A program made the position numbers and the translations under genes. From contig DASSLR010000084.1 of NCBI GenBank assembly GCA_035689345.1, positions 1 to 64,000 of the forward strand: DNA of 64,000 nucleotides. Direction: 5' to 3'. Origin of the DNA: CF-118 sp035689345. GTDB taxonomy: Bacteria; Chloroflexota; Dormibacteria; Dormibacterales; Dormibacteraceae. The notes under the pieces were generated by a model. The model was not told where the DNA came from. It did not search any database and saw only the letters and a program-made list of their open reading frames with translations. This document shows positions 1-7,787 of the stretch, one piece after another. Position 1 is the stretch's first letter. Each line of letters opens with the position of its first letter.

Positions 1-68
1 CTCCTTGGTTCCGGCCGCCGATGCCGCGAATCCTGCTGCGAACCCCGTGTCGCGTGACACCGGGGGAA

Positions 69-74
69 TACGAT
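69..74 (+). promoter_or_regulatory. -10 box TACGAT, flippase
   Basis: A TANNNT hexamer ends 8 bases before an in-frame TTG at 83. The arrangement matches the leaderless promoters seen at many other genes in this window. No ribosome-binding site lies before the TTG. Confidence 0.5.
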
Positions 75-82
75 TGCCCCAG

Positions 83-1552
83 TTGTCAGACTCCAACGTC
101 GCAGCAGCCTCGCCGGCGGGCTCCGGTTTGGGCTCCCGAGCGCTTCGCAACACGGTCGTGGTGCTCTCGGCGAAAGTCATCGCCCGCCTGATCGCGCTGG
201 TCACGGTGCTCTACATGATCCGGCGGCTGGGCACCGACCACTACGGGACCTTCACCGTCCTCATCAACCTGACCGCCATCGTGAGCGTGGTCCTCGACCT
301 GGGCTTCAACGTGCTGTTCGTGCGCGAAGGCGCGCGGCACCAGGCGGAGATCCAGCGCTACCTCCGCAACGTCATGTCCCTGCGCCTGCTGATGTCGATC
401 GTGGGGTTCCTGCTGCTGGCCGCGCTCGTCTATCCGATCGGCTTGAGCGATCTGCTCGTCCCTGGCTTCCTGCTCATGGTGCTCACGTCCTACGCCACAC
501 TGCTGCGCAACGGGCTGTACGCCGTCCAGCAGCTCGGCTACGAGGCGGTCGCGGTCGTGCTCGAGAGCCTGGTGCTGCTGGCTCTGGTCCTGTATGGCGG
601 CCGCACGCAGCAGGGTGTGAGCTATTTCGTGTGGGCGTATGCCGCCCAGTACGGGTTCAGCTGCGCCTACTTCGTGGCCGTCCTCGGCCTCAAGCACATC
701 GCGGTGCCGGGATGGCGCTTCGAGGTCGTCCTGCTGCGTGAATGGTTCTGGAAGGGTCTGCCGTTCGCCCTGACCTTCGTGCTGACCATCCTCTACTTCC
801 GCATCGACCAGCCGCTCATCTTCGTGATCCGGTCGGAGACCGAGTCGGCCCTCTACGGAGCGGCCTACAAGCCCATCGAATCGCTGCTGTTCCTGCCGAT
901 CACGTTCCTCTCGGTGGTGTTCCCGGTGCTCGCGGTGTATCACCGCGAACGGCCGAAGGAGATGATCGACGCCGTCAGCCGCTTCTACAAAGCCCTCTTC
1001 CTCATGGGTTGCCCGATCGCGATCGGCATCTTCGTGCTCGCGCACCCGCTGACACCGCTGCTGCTGGGCCAGCAGTTCGTCCGCTCCGAGCCCGCGCTGC
1101 GGGTGCTGGCGCTGGCTCTCGGGATCGCCTTCGTCAACAACGCGTTCATCGGCGCGCTCAACGCGTCGGATCGCCAGGCGTCCTTCACGTGGGCCGCCGG
1201 CTGGAGCCTCGTCGCCAACGTGGTGTTGAACCTGACCCTCATCCCGCTGTTCGGCTATCAGGGCGCGAGCTGGGCGACGGTGGCGACTGAGCTCGTGCTC
1301 GGCATCGCCGGCTGGGTGCTGGTTTCGCGACACGTCGGCCGGCTGCCCTTGCTGCCGCTGAGCTGGCGCGTCCTCCTGGCCGGGCTGATCATGGGCGTGG
1401 CCATCTATCCGCTGAGCAGCCTCGGCGGCGTGGCGGTGCTGCTGCCGATCGTCGCGGGGGCGCTGGTCTATGGCGTCGCTCTGCTCCTGCTGCGCGCGGT
1501 GACCAGGGATGAGATCACATGGGCGCGACGCGCCCTGCTCGCGGCGCGATGA
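83..1552 (+). CDS. Polysaccharide flippase (Wzx/MATE-like)
   Basis: This 489-residue protein is almost entirely hydrophobic, with about 12-14 membrane segments, and resembles the oligosaccharide flippase/polysaccharide biosynthesis family, which moves lipid-linked sugar units across the cytoplasmic membrane. The N-terminal stretch before the first helix is about 25 residues. The start is placed at TTG 83 because a -10-like box precedes it; the frame is open to the window edge, so an earlier start (TTG 5, or further upstream) cannot be excluded. Its stop overlaps the next gene in an ATGA junction. The neighbouring nucleotide-sugar and glycosyltransferase genes support a surface polysaccharide role. 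The exact substrate is unknown. Confidence 0.85.
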   Translation: MSDSNVAAASPAGSGLGSRALRNTVVVLSAKVIARLIALVTVLYMIRRLGTDHYGTFTVLINLTAIVSVVLDLGFNVLFVREGARHQAEIQRYLRNVMSLRLLMSIVGFLLLAALVYPIGLSDLLVPGFLLMVLTSYATLLRNGLYAVQQLGYEAVAVVLESLVLLALVLYGGRTQQGVSYFVWAYAAQYGFSCAYFVAVLGLKHIAVPGWRFEVVLLREWFWKGLPFALTFVLTILYFRIDQPLIFVIRSETESALYGAAYKPIESLLFLPITFLSVVFPVLAVYHRERPKEMIDAVSRFYKALFLMGCPIAIGIFVLAHPLTPLLLGQQFVRSEPALRVLALALGIAFVNNAFIGALNASDRQASFTWAAGWSLVANVVLNLTLIPLFGYQGASWATVATELVLGIAGWVLVSRHVGRLPLLPLSWRVLLAGLIMGVAIYPLSSLGGVAVLLPIVAGALVYGVALLLLRAVTRDEITWARRALLAAR

Positions 1553-2409
1553 AGGCGAAGCCGCTGTTCCTCAAGCCACGCGGGGCGGCCGCGCCCGTGC
1601 CGTGGGAGGAGATCGCGGTCGACGCGCCCGAGGTGAGCGCGCTGACTCCGCTGGACGAGGCGCAGTTCGTCGCCCTCGACGTCGAGACCACCGGCAACTC
1701 TCCGTTTCTCGTCCTCGAGCTCGGCGCGGAGCGTTTCACGCTCGAGCAGACGCTGTCCTTCTTTGACACCCTCGTCGACTGCCGCGCGCCGATCAACCCG
1801 TACGCGCGGCGCCGCCATCACATCGACCGCTCGATGCTCATCGGCGCGCCTGTGTTCAAGGACGCACGGCGCGCGTTCCTGCGCTTTGCGCAAGGCGCGG
1901 TGCTGGTGGAGCACAGCCACGACGCCTTCGACACCTGGCTGGTGGGGCGCGGGCTCGAGAGCCCGCTCGAGCACCCGATCATCGACACCACCGCGCTCGC
2001 GCGCCTCGTGATGGAGATCCCCAAAGGTCAGGTGCCCGGGCTGCAGCGGCTGGTCACCGACCTGGGCCTCGACATCACGCCCGCGCACGCGGCGCTCGAC
2101 GACGCGCGTGCCACGGCCATGGTTTTCCGCGCGCTCGTCCGGAAGGCGATGGATGAGCTGGGGCTGAGAACGGTGGGTGACGTGCTGACGCTGCTGCCGC
2201 GACCGGTCGTGGACCGGACGCCGCCTAGTCGAAAAGGGTCAGCTGCAAATCGGGCTCGGGGTGCTCCAGCCCGGACAGGCCAACCCCGATCAGCCGCACC
2301 GCCCGCGCCTCGACGTGCGACTTCTCCAGCGCCGAACGCGCGGCGCGGAAGATCGCGTCGACGTCGTCGGTCGGGCTCGTCCGGCTCACCTGGCGGCTCA
2401 CCAGCCTGA
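1549..2409 (+). CDS. DEDDh 3'-5' exonuclease (DnaQ-like)
   Basis: The three exonuclease motifs are visible: VALDVETTG (Asp44 and Glu46), a central HDAFDTWLV block, and HAALDDARAT, which gives the His-x4-Asp of the DEDDh class. This is the fold of the DNA polymerase III epsilon subunit and related nucleases, so it probably trims DNA or RNA 3' ends. ATG 1549 is chosen over ATG 1519 because it forms an ATGA overlap with the flippase stop. The last 60 or so residues (from about 226) are arginine-, proline- and serine-rich and lie opposite the end of dinB; they look like read-through of antisense sequence rather than a domain. The exact cellular role is not determined. Confidence 0.75.
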   Translation: MKAKPLFLKPRGAAAPVPWEEIAVDAPEVSALTPLDEAQFVALDVETTGNSPFLVLELGAERFTLEQTLSFFDTLVDCRAPINPYARRRHHIDRSMLIGAPVFKDARRAFLRFAQGAVLVEHSHDAFDTWLVGRGLESPLEHPIIDTTALARLVMEIPKGQVPGLQRLVTDLGLDITPAHAALDDARATAMVFRALVRKAMDELGLRTVGDVLTLLPRPVVDRTPPSRKGSAANRARGAPARTGQPRSAAPPAPRRATSPAPNARRGRSRRRRRSGSSGSPGGSPA

Positions 2410-3313
2410 AGTCGGGCAGCTTCAGCTTCACGTAGATCGTGCGCGCGCGCACGCCCTCCGCCTGCAGCCGCTCGACGACCCGGTCCGTGAGCTCGCGCAG
2501 CGCCTCTTCCAGCTGACCGCGGTCGCTGACATCGGTTTCAAAGGTGGTCTCGGCGGAGATCGTCTTGGCGGGCTTGCTCCCATCGACCGGCGACCGGTCG
2601 CGGCCCTGCGCGTAGCGCTGCAGCACCGCGCCGCCGACGCCCAGCGCCTGCACTAGCCGCTGCGTCTCATAAGCCGCGAGCTCGCCGACGGTGCGCACGC
2701 CCATCGAATGCAGGCGCTCCTCGGTCTTCGGCCCGAGGCCCGGAATTACGCCGACCGGCAGCGGGGCGAGGAAGTCGGCCTCCGTGCCCGGCGGCACGAG
2801 CACGAGGCCGTCCGGCTTGCGGGTGCCGCTTGCGACTTTCGCCACCAGCTTGGAGGTCGCGGCGCCGACGCTCGCCGTCAGCTGGACCTCGGTGTGGATC
2901 TGGAACTTGATCCGCCGCGCGACCTCTTCGGCGGTGGTCGTGCCGTGCCGCGTGCGCGCGGTGATGTCGAGGTAAGCCTCGTCGAGTGCGACGCCTTCGA
3001 CGAGCTCGGGCGAGGTGAACCTCCTGAAGATCTGATGCACCAGCCGGCTGGCCTCCCGGTAGCGTGCGCCGTCCGGGTTGACGACCGTGAGCTGCGGGCA
3101 GAGCTGCATCGCCTCGTGCACCGGCATCGCCGAGCGCACTCCGTATGCGCGCGCCTCGTACGACGCGCCCATCACGACCGCGCGCTTCGAACGGCCCGCG
3201 ACGGCGACCGGAATCCCCTTCAGGCTCGGGTCGTCGCGCTGGTGGACGGACGTGTAGAAGGCGTCGAGATCGACGTGAAGGATGGTGCGGGGCCAGTTTT
3301 CCGGACGGGGCAT
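2225..3313 (-). CDS. dinB: DNA polymerase IV (Y-family translesion)
   Basis: The protein has 362 residues, the usual length for DinB. The N-terminal HVDLDAFY (Asp15) and the central ALDEAYLD (Asp111, Glu112) supply the catalytic metal ligands of Y-family polymerases, and helix-hairpin-helix sequence (VIPGLGPKTEERL) follows. The final residues QLTLF are a canonical beta-clamp-binding peptide, so the C terminus is genuine. It copies past damaged bases and is error-prone. The gene converges on the exonuclease gene and overlaps it by 185 bases. No SOS box was recognised upstream; the ATG at 3313 has no clear ribosome-binding site. Confidence 0.93.
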   Translation of the reverse strand: MPRPENWPRTILHVDLDAFYTSVHQRDDPSLKGIPVAVAGRSKRAVVMGASYEARAYGVRSAMPVHEAMQLCPQLTVVNPDGARYREASRLVHQIFRRFTSPELVEGVALDEAYLDITARTRHGTTTAEEVARRIKFQIHTEVQLTASVGAATSKLVAKVASGTRKPDGLVLVPPGTEADFLAPLPVGVIPGLGPKTEERLHSMGVRTVGELAAYETQRLVQALGVGGAVLQRYAQGRDRSPVDGSKPAKTISAETTFETDVSDRGQLEEALRELTDRVVERLQAEGVRARTIYVKLKLPDFRLVSRQVSRTSPTDDVDAIFRAARSALEKSHVEARAVRLIGVGLSGLEHPEPDLQLTLFD

Positions 3314-3382
3314 CGAGGTGGTGACGAGTGTGCCACAAGAACTTGTGGCTTCAGACGGTGCGTTGCGGCTTAGGTTGGGTTT

Positions 3383-3706
3383 CTAACTCCCCAATGCGGC
3401 GGTGACGTTCGAAAATACGTTCGCGATCTGGTTGCCCATGGTCAGCAAGATGACCGTGACGACGATCGAGACCAGGATCAGCACGAGTACGAAGATGCCG
3501 ACCGTGATCCCGACGGCCATACCCACGTTTCCCCCCGACGCGGCGGCCGGCGGCGCCCCGGCCTGGGCCGCGGGCACCCAGGTCTGGCCGTTCCAGCGCC
3601 ACAGCCTGTCCGGCGAGACCGCCGGCTTCCACGACGCGCCGTCCCACCACCAGAACCCGTCATCGGAGAACTTCGTGTGCGCGGCCGGCGGCTGCTGCTG
3701 CATCAC
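3383..3706 (-). CDS. Small membrane protein with Trp-rich repeats
   Basis: This 107-residue protein begins with a glutamine-rich segment, then two short tryptophan-rich repeats of the form WWDGASWKP and WRWNGQTWVP (residues about 17-45). A single long membrane helix follows, near residues 62-90. The repeat-plus-helix layout resembles small DUF2510-like proteins of actinobacteria, in which a cytoplasmic Trp-rich module precedes a membrane anchor. GTG 3706 lies 9 bases after a TACGCT box on the minus strand, which fits the local promoter style. The function is unknown. Confidence 0.65.
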   Translation of the reverse strand: MMQQQPPAAHTKFSDDGFWWWDGASWKPAVSPDRLWRWNGQTWVPAAQAGAPPAAASGGNVGMAVGITVGIFVLVLILVSIVVTVILLTMGNQIANVFSNVTAALGS

Positions 3707-3729
3707 TTCGGTCGAAGCGTAGCGGTTTG

Positions 3730-3753
3730 CCCTCTCCCGCTTGCGGGAGAGGG
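3730..3753. repeat. Perfect 24-base palindrome, REP-like
   Basis: Two perfect 11-base arms (ccctctcccgc and gcgggagaggg) flank a TT centre, giving a very stable hairpin between two minus-strand genes. It has the look of REP-type dispersed palindromes that many bacterial genomes carry in intergenic spaces. No T-run follows on either strand, so it is not a standard intrinsic terminator. No second copy was seen in this window. Confidence 0.7.
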
Positions 3754-3763
3754 TCCCGGCGGT

Positions 3764-4012
3764 CTAGCGGTCGAGCTCCGCGCGCCCGTAGTCGAGAAAC
3801 TGATTGCGTCGCGGTTCGCTGTCGAAGGCCCGGAACGCGAACAGCTGCGCGTCCGCAAAGAACTCGGTCTTGGCCGCATCGAGCCGCCGCTCGAGCTCGG
3901 CTTCCCGGACGTCGAGCTTCTCGGTCTTCCTGCGCAGCCGGCGCGCCGTGCTCTCGGCGGCGGACACGTGCCGTGATCGCGTGAAGCTCAGGACCAGAAT
4001 GCCGAGCCACAC
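3764..4012 (-). CDS. Small hypothetical protein, coiled coil
   Basis: The 82-residue product starts with a short hydrophobic segment and continues as a charged helix rich in Arg, Glu and Lys (residues about 22-55), likely a coiled coil. The GTG start has no convincing ribosome-binding site, and a competing open frame exists on the other strand, so this is a moderate call based on composition. It lies between the 24-base palindrome and rmlA. The family is not recognised. Confidence 0.4.
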   Translation of the reverse strand: MWLGILVLSFTRSRHVSAAESTARRLRRKTEKLDVREAELERRLDAAKTEFFADAQLFAFRAFDSEPRRNQFLDYGRAELDR

Positions 4013-4049
4013 CTGGAGCCGGCTGGGGAGTCGAACCGGCCCCCCAATC

Positions 4050-4055
4050 TAGAAT
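4050..4055 (+). promoter_or_regulatory. -10 box TAGAAT, rmlA
   Basis: TAGAAT is followed by six bases and then the GTG start of rmlA, so the transcript would begin at or next to the start codon. The same hexamer precedes both tRNA-Ser genes in the window. Confidence 0.6.
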
Positions 4056-4061
4056 CGCCCC

Positions 4062-4805
4062 GTGAAGGGCGTCATCCTCGCGGGCGGCACCGGCAGCCGG
4101 TTGCATCCGCTGACGCGCATCACCAACAAGCACCTGCTGCCGATCTACGACCGCCCGATGATCAACTACGCGATCGAAGCTCTTGTCAAGAGCGGCGTGA
4201 CCGAGATGATGCTCGTCACCGGCGGCACTCACGCCGGCGAGTTCCTGCGCCTGCTCGGCAACGGCCAGGAGTTCGGGATCGAGCGGCTGCTGTATGCGTA
4301 CCAGGACCGGCCGGGCGGAATCGCCGAGGCGCTCGGGCTTGCGGAGCACTTCGTCGGCCGCGACAAGATGGTGGTGCTGCTGGCGGACAACATCTTCGGC
4401 AGCTGCCTGCGCCAGTCAGTCAACGCCTTTCAGAAGCAGAAGGCCGGGGCGCGGGTGATCCTCTATCCGGAGTCCAACTCGCGGCACTTGAGAAATCTCG
4501 GCGTCGCGCAGTTCAACGGCGACGGCGTGATCCGCCGCATCGTCGAGAAACCGGCGAAGCCACCGAGCCAGTTCGCGGTCACCGGCGCCTACTTCTATGA
4601 CGCGTCGGTGTGGAAGGTGCTGCCGTCTCTGAAGCCATCGAAGCGTGGCGAGCTCGAGATCACGGACGTCAACAATTGGTATGTGAGGCGAAGCCTGATG
4701 CGGCACGACGTGCTGGATGCGTTCTGGGGCGATGCGGGGGAATCGATCGACGCCTATTACGCGGTTAACGACCACGTGCGCGAGTTCGGGGCCAACCTCG
4801 ACTGA
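4062..4805 (+). CDS. rmlA: Glucose-1-phosphate thymidylyltransferase
   Basis: The enzyme makes dTDP-glucose from dTTP and glucose 1-phosphate, the first step to dTDP-deoxysugars. The nucleotidyltransferase signature GGTGSRLHPLT is at residues 8-18, with TNKHLLPIYDRPM following and a metal-binding LLADNIFG near residue 108. At 247 residues it is shorter than classical RmlA (about 290), matching the short variety that lacks the C-terminal helical extension. The GTG start follows a -10 box by six bases. The stop overlaps rmlC (TGATG), so rmlA-rmlC-rmlB form one operon. Confidence 0.9.
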   Translation: MKGVILAGGTGSRLHPLTRITNKHLLPIYDRPMINYAIEALVKSGVTEMMLVTGGTHAGEFLRLLGNGQEFGIERLLYAYQDRPGGIAEALGLAEHFVGRDKMVVLLADNIFGSCLRQSVNAFQKQKAGARVILYPESNSRHLRNLGVAQFNGDGVIRRIVEKPAKPPSQFAVTGAYFYDASVWKVLPSLKPSKRGELEITDVNNWYVRRSLMRHDVLDAFWGDAGESIDAYYAVNDHVREFGANLD

Positions 4806-5257
4806 TGGCCGCGATCGATGGCGTGCTGGTCAAGGAGCTCGTGACGCACGCTGATGAGCGCGGCTTCTTCCGCGAGATCATCCGCGAGACGGACGGGTTC
4901 TTCGACCACTTTGGCCAGTGGAGTCACTCCCTGATGTATCCGGGCACCGCGAAGGCCTGGCACATCCATCGCAAGCAGACCGACTGGTGGTACGTGATCG
5001 GCGCCGTGAAGGTAGCGCTGTACGACACGCGAGACGGCTCGCCGACCAAGGGCACGCTGATGGAGCTCCTGATGGGCGACGGCCACGCCACGTGCGTGAA
5101 GATCCCGCCGGGCGTGGCGCACGGATGCCGCGCGCTCGAGCGCAGCCACCTGCTCTACGTCACCTCGAGCGTGTACGACCCCGATGACGAAGGCCGCATC
5201 CCGCACGACGATCCCTCGATCGGCTACGACTGGACCGCGGACCCGACCATCAAGTGA
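4805..5257 (+). CDS. rmlC: dTDP-4-dehydrorhamnose 3,5-epimerase family
   Basis: The 150-residue cupin has the RmlC pattern: an AWHIHRKQTDWWYV strand carrying the His region, a VALYDTRDGSPTKG segment and IPPGVAHGC. RmlC inverts carbons 3 and 5 of the 4-keto-6-deoxy sugar. It is somewhat shorter than standard RmlC (about 180 residues), and the usual GLHYQ motif is replaced by AWHIH, so a related 3- or 5-epimerase or ketoisomerase activity is possible. Tight overlaps with rmlA (1 base) and rmlB (4 bases, GTGA) place it in the same operon. Confidence 0.75.
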   Translation: MAAIDGVLVKELVTHADERGFFREIIRETDGFFDHFGQWSHSLMYPGTAKAWHIHRKQTDWWYVIGAVKVALYDTRDGSPTKGTLMELLMGDGHATCVKIPPGVAHGCRALERSHLLYVTSSVYDPDDEGRIPHDDPSIGYDWTADPTIK

Positions 5258-6264
5258 GCTCGCGTTCCCTGAAGCGCCTCCTCGTTACCGGGGGCGCCGG
5301 GTTCATCGGCTCGAATTTCGTCCGGCTGCTGCGCGCCGAGAGGCCGGAGGTGCACATCAAGGTGGTGGACTCGCTCGAGTATTCGGGCAATCAAAAAAAC
5401 CTTGCGGGTCTGCAGATCGACTTCGTTCATGGCTCCATCGCCAACGTGGGCCTCATCGACGAGCTCGCCAGGGACGTCGACGCCATCGTGAACTTTGCGG
5501 CCCAGACCCACGTGGATCGCTCACTCACCGACTCGCCGGGCTTCGCCCGGGCCAATGTCGAGGGCACAGCCGTCCTCTGCGACGCGGCGCGGCGCCACGG
5601 CCATGAAGTGTTCTTGCACGTCAGCACAGACGAGGTTTACGGCCACGTCCCGACAGGTCGGTCTCGGGAGACGGATCCCTTTCGTCCGCGGAGTCCGTAT
5701 TCGGCAAGCAAGGCGGGCGCTGAGTTGATCGTGCAGGCCTACGCAGAGACGTATGGGCTGCCCGCGGTGATCACGCGCGGATCGAACACTTACGGCCAGT
5801 TTCAGTATCCCGAGAAGCTCATCCCGGTCCTGATCACCAACGCGATGGACGATCTCAAGCTGCCGCTGTACAACGACGGGTCGGCGGTGCGCGACTTCGT
5901 CTTCGTCGAGGACCACTGCCGGGCCATCGATCTCGTGCTGCACGAGGCACCGGTGGGCGGCGTGTACAACGTCGGCACCGGCGTCGAGACGAGCGGCAAG
6001 CAGGTGGCGGAGGCGGTGCTGGAGATCATGGGCAAGCCACGCACGATGATCGAGTTCGTGGCCGACCGCCCGGGCCACGACTATCGATACGCGCTCGACA
6101 CCGCCCGCATCACCGAGTTGGGTTGGGAGCCGCGGGTGAACCTCGCCGAAGGACTCGATCGCACCGTGCGCTGGTACGAGGCGCACCAGGACTGGTGGCG
6201 TCCGCTGAAGTCAGGCGAGTACTGGGAGTTCTATCGCAAGAACTACAGGCCGCTCGAGTCCTGA
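5254..6264 (+). CDS. rmlB: dTDP-glucose 4,6-dehydratase
   Basis: This extended short-chain dehydrogenase (336 residues) converts dTDP-glucose to the 4-keto-6-deoxy sugar. The NAD-binding TGGAGFIGS is at residues 12-20, STDEVYG carries the catalytic Thr-Asp-Glu triad region, and YSASK gives the Tyr and Lys. The GTG start overlaps the rmlC stop. The operon has no rmlD, so the final product could be a 4-keto sugar, a different deoxysugar, or rhamnose finished by an RmlD elsewhere. Its last 22 bases overlap the end of a convergent gene. Confidence 0.92.
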   Translation: MSSRSLKRLLVTGGAGFIGSNFVRLLRAERPEVHIKVVDSLEYSGNQKNLAGLQIDFVHGSIANVGLIDELARDVDAIVNFAAQTHVDRSLTDSPGFARANVEGTAVLCDAARRHGHEVFLHVSTDEVYGHVPTGRSRETDPFRPRSPYSASKAGAELIVQAYAETYGLPAVITRGSNTYGQFQYPEKLIPVLITNAMDDLKLPLYNDGSAVRDFVFVEDHCRAIDLVLHEAPVGGVYNVGTGVETSGKQVAEAVLEIMGKPRTMIEFVADRPGHDYRYALDTARITELGWEPRVNLAEGLDRTVRWYEAHQDWWRPLKSGEYWEFYRKNYRPLES

Positions 6265-7031
6265 GCCGCTCGCTCGAGCCGCCGGCGCCGCAACCGGCGC
6301 GCCCCCATGAGCGCCAGCCACCACAGAGCGGCAGCCGCGACCAGCCATGCGGTCACGGCCGGCGCGAGCGCCATCACCCTCGCCACGGTGAAGGTGGGCA
6401 CCGGTGCGCCCGGCCAGCCTGACGGCGGGAGCGTGTAAGCCGGGGCGTGCCGGTACTGCACCTTCGTCTGCTCCGCGGCCGAGTCGCCGAGGTCGTCGGC
6501 GGCGGAGATCGTGCTGACCAGGAAACCGTCGTTGCCCTTGACGAACAGGAAGGCGTCGGCGAAGTAGGTGGACGTGTCGGACATGCGCGCGCCGTAGTAG
6601 CTGTCGATGCCCTCGACGGTGATCGAATGCTGGAACGTCGGGTCGGCCATGTCGGCCATCTGCGACTGCTGCAGCCACTGTTTCGCGCCCTTGCCGCCGG
6701 TGAACGCGACGACGATCTCCACCATCACGCGAACGGGCGACTGCTGCACCCACGCGCGCCCATAGCCGCCGACGAAGCCGTCTTTGGCGAGCGTCGTGAT
6801 GGTCGACTGCGCGTCGATGCCGCCGATGGACGCGTACTTGCCGGCGTCGAAGGGGCCCTCGAGGATGCCCGGCGTGTTGTTGTCCAGCTCGACATAGCCA
6901 GTGTGCGGCGGCTCGGCGAGGACCCGGCTGAGGTGAGGAATTGGGCTCGGCGCGGCGGCGGCGACCATGACCGGCAGCATCGAGGCGGCCGCGAACGCCG
7001 CCACGGTTACGCGCACGGCCGGACGCAGCAT
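6243..7031 (-). CDS. Secreted, membrane-anchored protein, unknown
   Basis: The 262-residue protein has a signal peptide (residues 1-27, ending in an Ala-rich region), a long extracytoplasmic part, a membrane helix near residues 225-245 and a basic tail with RRLRRRRLER. That layout puts the bulk outside the cell with a short cytoplasmic tail. It is the last gene of a minus-strand operon, 12 bases after the glycosyltransferase 2 gene, so a role in envelope polysaccharide display or processing is plausible but unproven. No known domain was recognised. Confidence 0.65.
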   Translation of the reverse strand: MLRPAVRVTVAAFAAASMLPVMVAAAAPSPIPHLSRVLAEPPHTGYVELDNNTPGILEGPFDAGKYASIGGIDAQSTITTLAKDGFVGGYGRAWVQQSPVRVMVEIVVAFTGGKGAKQWLQQSQMADMADPTFQHSITVEGIDSYYGARMSDTSTYFADAFLFVKGNDGFLVSTISAADDLGDSAAEQTKVQYRHAPAYTLPPSGWPGAPVPTFTVARVMALAPAVTAWLVAAAALWWLALMGARRLRRRRLERAAQDSSGL

Positions 7032-7043
7032 GGTTCTAGGGGA

Positions 7044-7787
7044 TTAACGCACGAATCGGGCCCCGACACCACGCCAGTACCAGTGCAGGTAGCGCGGCAG
7101 CCAGTTCCACAGCCTGAACCGGCTCGTCCCGGCGGTGCGGTCGCGCCAGGTGGTGGGCACCTCGGCCACACGCATCCCCAGCCGGTGCGCCTTGACGGTC
7201 AGCTCGATGCCGAGCTCGAAACCGCCGGTGGATTCGATCGTGACCTGGTCGAGGAGACGGCGCGAGTAGAGGCGGAAGTTGCTGGTGGCGTCATGCACCG
7301 GGAGGCCGCCGACCCAGTGCAGCGAGAGGCCTGCGGCCCGCGACATCGTGCGCTTGAGCAGCGGCCCGCCGATCTGCCGGCCGCCGCGCATGTAGCGCGA
7401 CCCGGCGACGACGTCCGCCCCGTCCTGCGCCAGCGCGTACATGGCGTCGATGTCGGCCGGGTCGTCGGAGGCGTCGCCCATGGTGACGAGCACGAAGGGG
7501 GCGGTCGCCGCACCGAGACCTGACTTGATGGCGTTCAGCACGCCGCGCCCGATGCGGTTGCGGTGGAGCTTCAGCTCGGGCATCTCTTTCTCGAGCCTCT
7601 GCACGACCGGCACCGTCGTGTCCTCGTCGAAGTCGTACACGACCAGCACCTCGAGCGGCCGCGCGTGCACGTGCTCGACGATGCCGCGCAGCGTCCCCTC
7701 CGCGTTCTCGCCCTCGTTGTAGACCGGGACGACGACCGAAAGCGCCGGTGTCAGATCCGGCCTGCTTCGATCTCTGACTTCACCCAC
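7044..7787 (-). CDS. Family 2 glycosyltransferase
   Basis: The GT2 (GT-A fold) pattern is clear: LSVVVPVYNEGENAEGTL near residue 17, a VLVTMGDASDDPADI block with the metal-binding acidic residues, and a conserved GSRYMRGG. The family includes dolichyl-phosphate mannosyltransferase-like enzymes that move a sugar from a nucleotide to a lipid or acceptor. GTG 7787 is the only usual start before the conserved core (247 residues) and overlaps the epimerase end by 37 bases. The much longer open frame upstream is antisense noise. No membrane helices are evident, so it is a cytoplasmic or peripheral enzyme. Confidence 0.85.
   Translation of the reverse strand: MGEVRDRSRPDLTPALSVVVPVYNEGENAEGTLRGIVEHVHARPLEVLVVYDFDEDTTVPVVQRLEKEMPELKLHRNRIGRGVLNAIKSGLGAATAPFVLVTMGDASDDPADIDAMYALAQDGADVVAGSRYMRGGRQIGGPLLKRTMSRAAGLSLHWVGGLPVHDATSNFRLYSRRLLDQVTIESTGGFELGIELTVKAHRLGMRVAEVPTTWRDRTAGTSRFRLWNWLPRYLHWYWRGVGARFVR

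Noticed and set aside
86..1333. 415-codon frame opposite the flippase
   Set aside because: Glu-, Gln-, Arg-, His-rich antisense shadow with no domain.
4014..4041. tRNA-like 3' end on the minus strand (GGTTCGACTCC then AGCCGGCTCCA)
   Set aside because: The T-stem does not pair, and no D-arm or anticodon arm could be built upstream in an 81-base fold. It may be chance or a relic, but I cannot support a tRNA.
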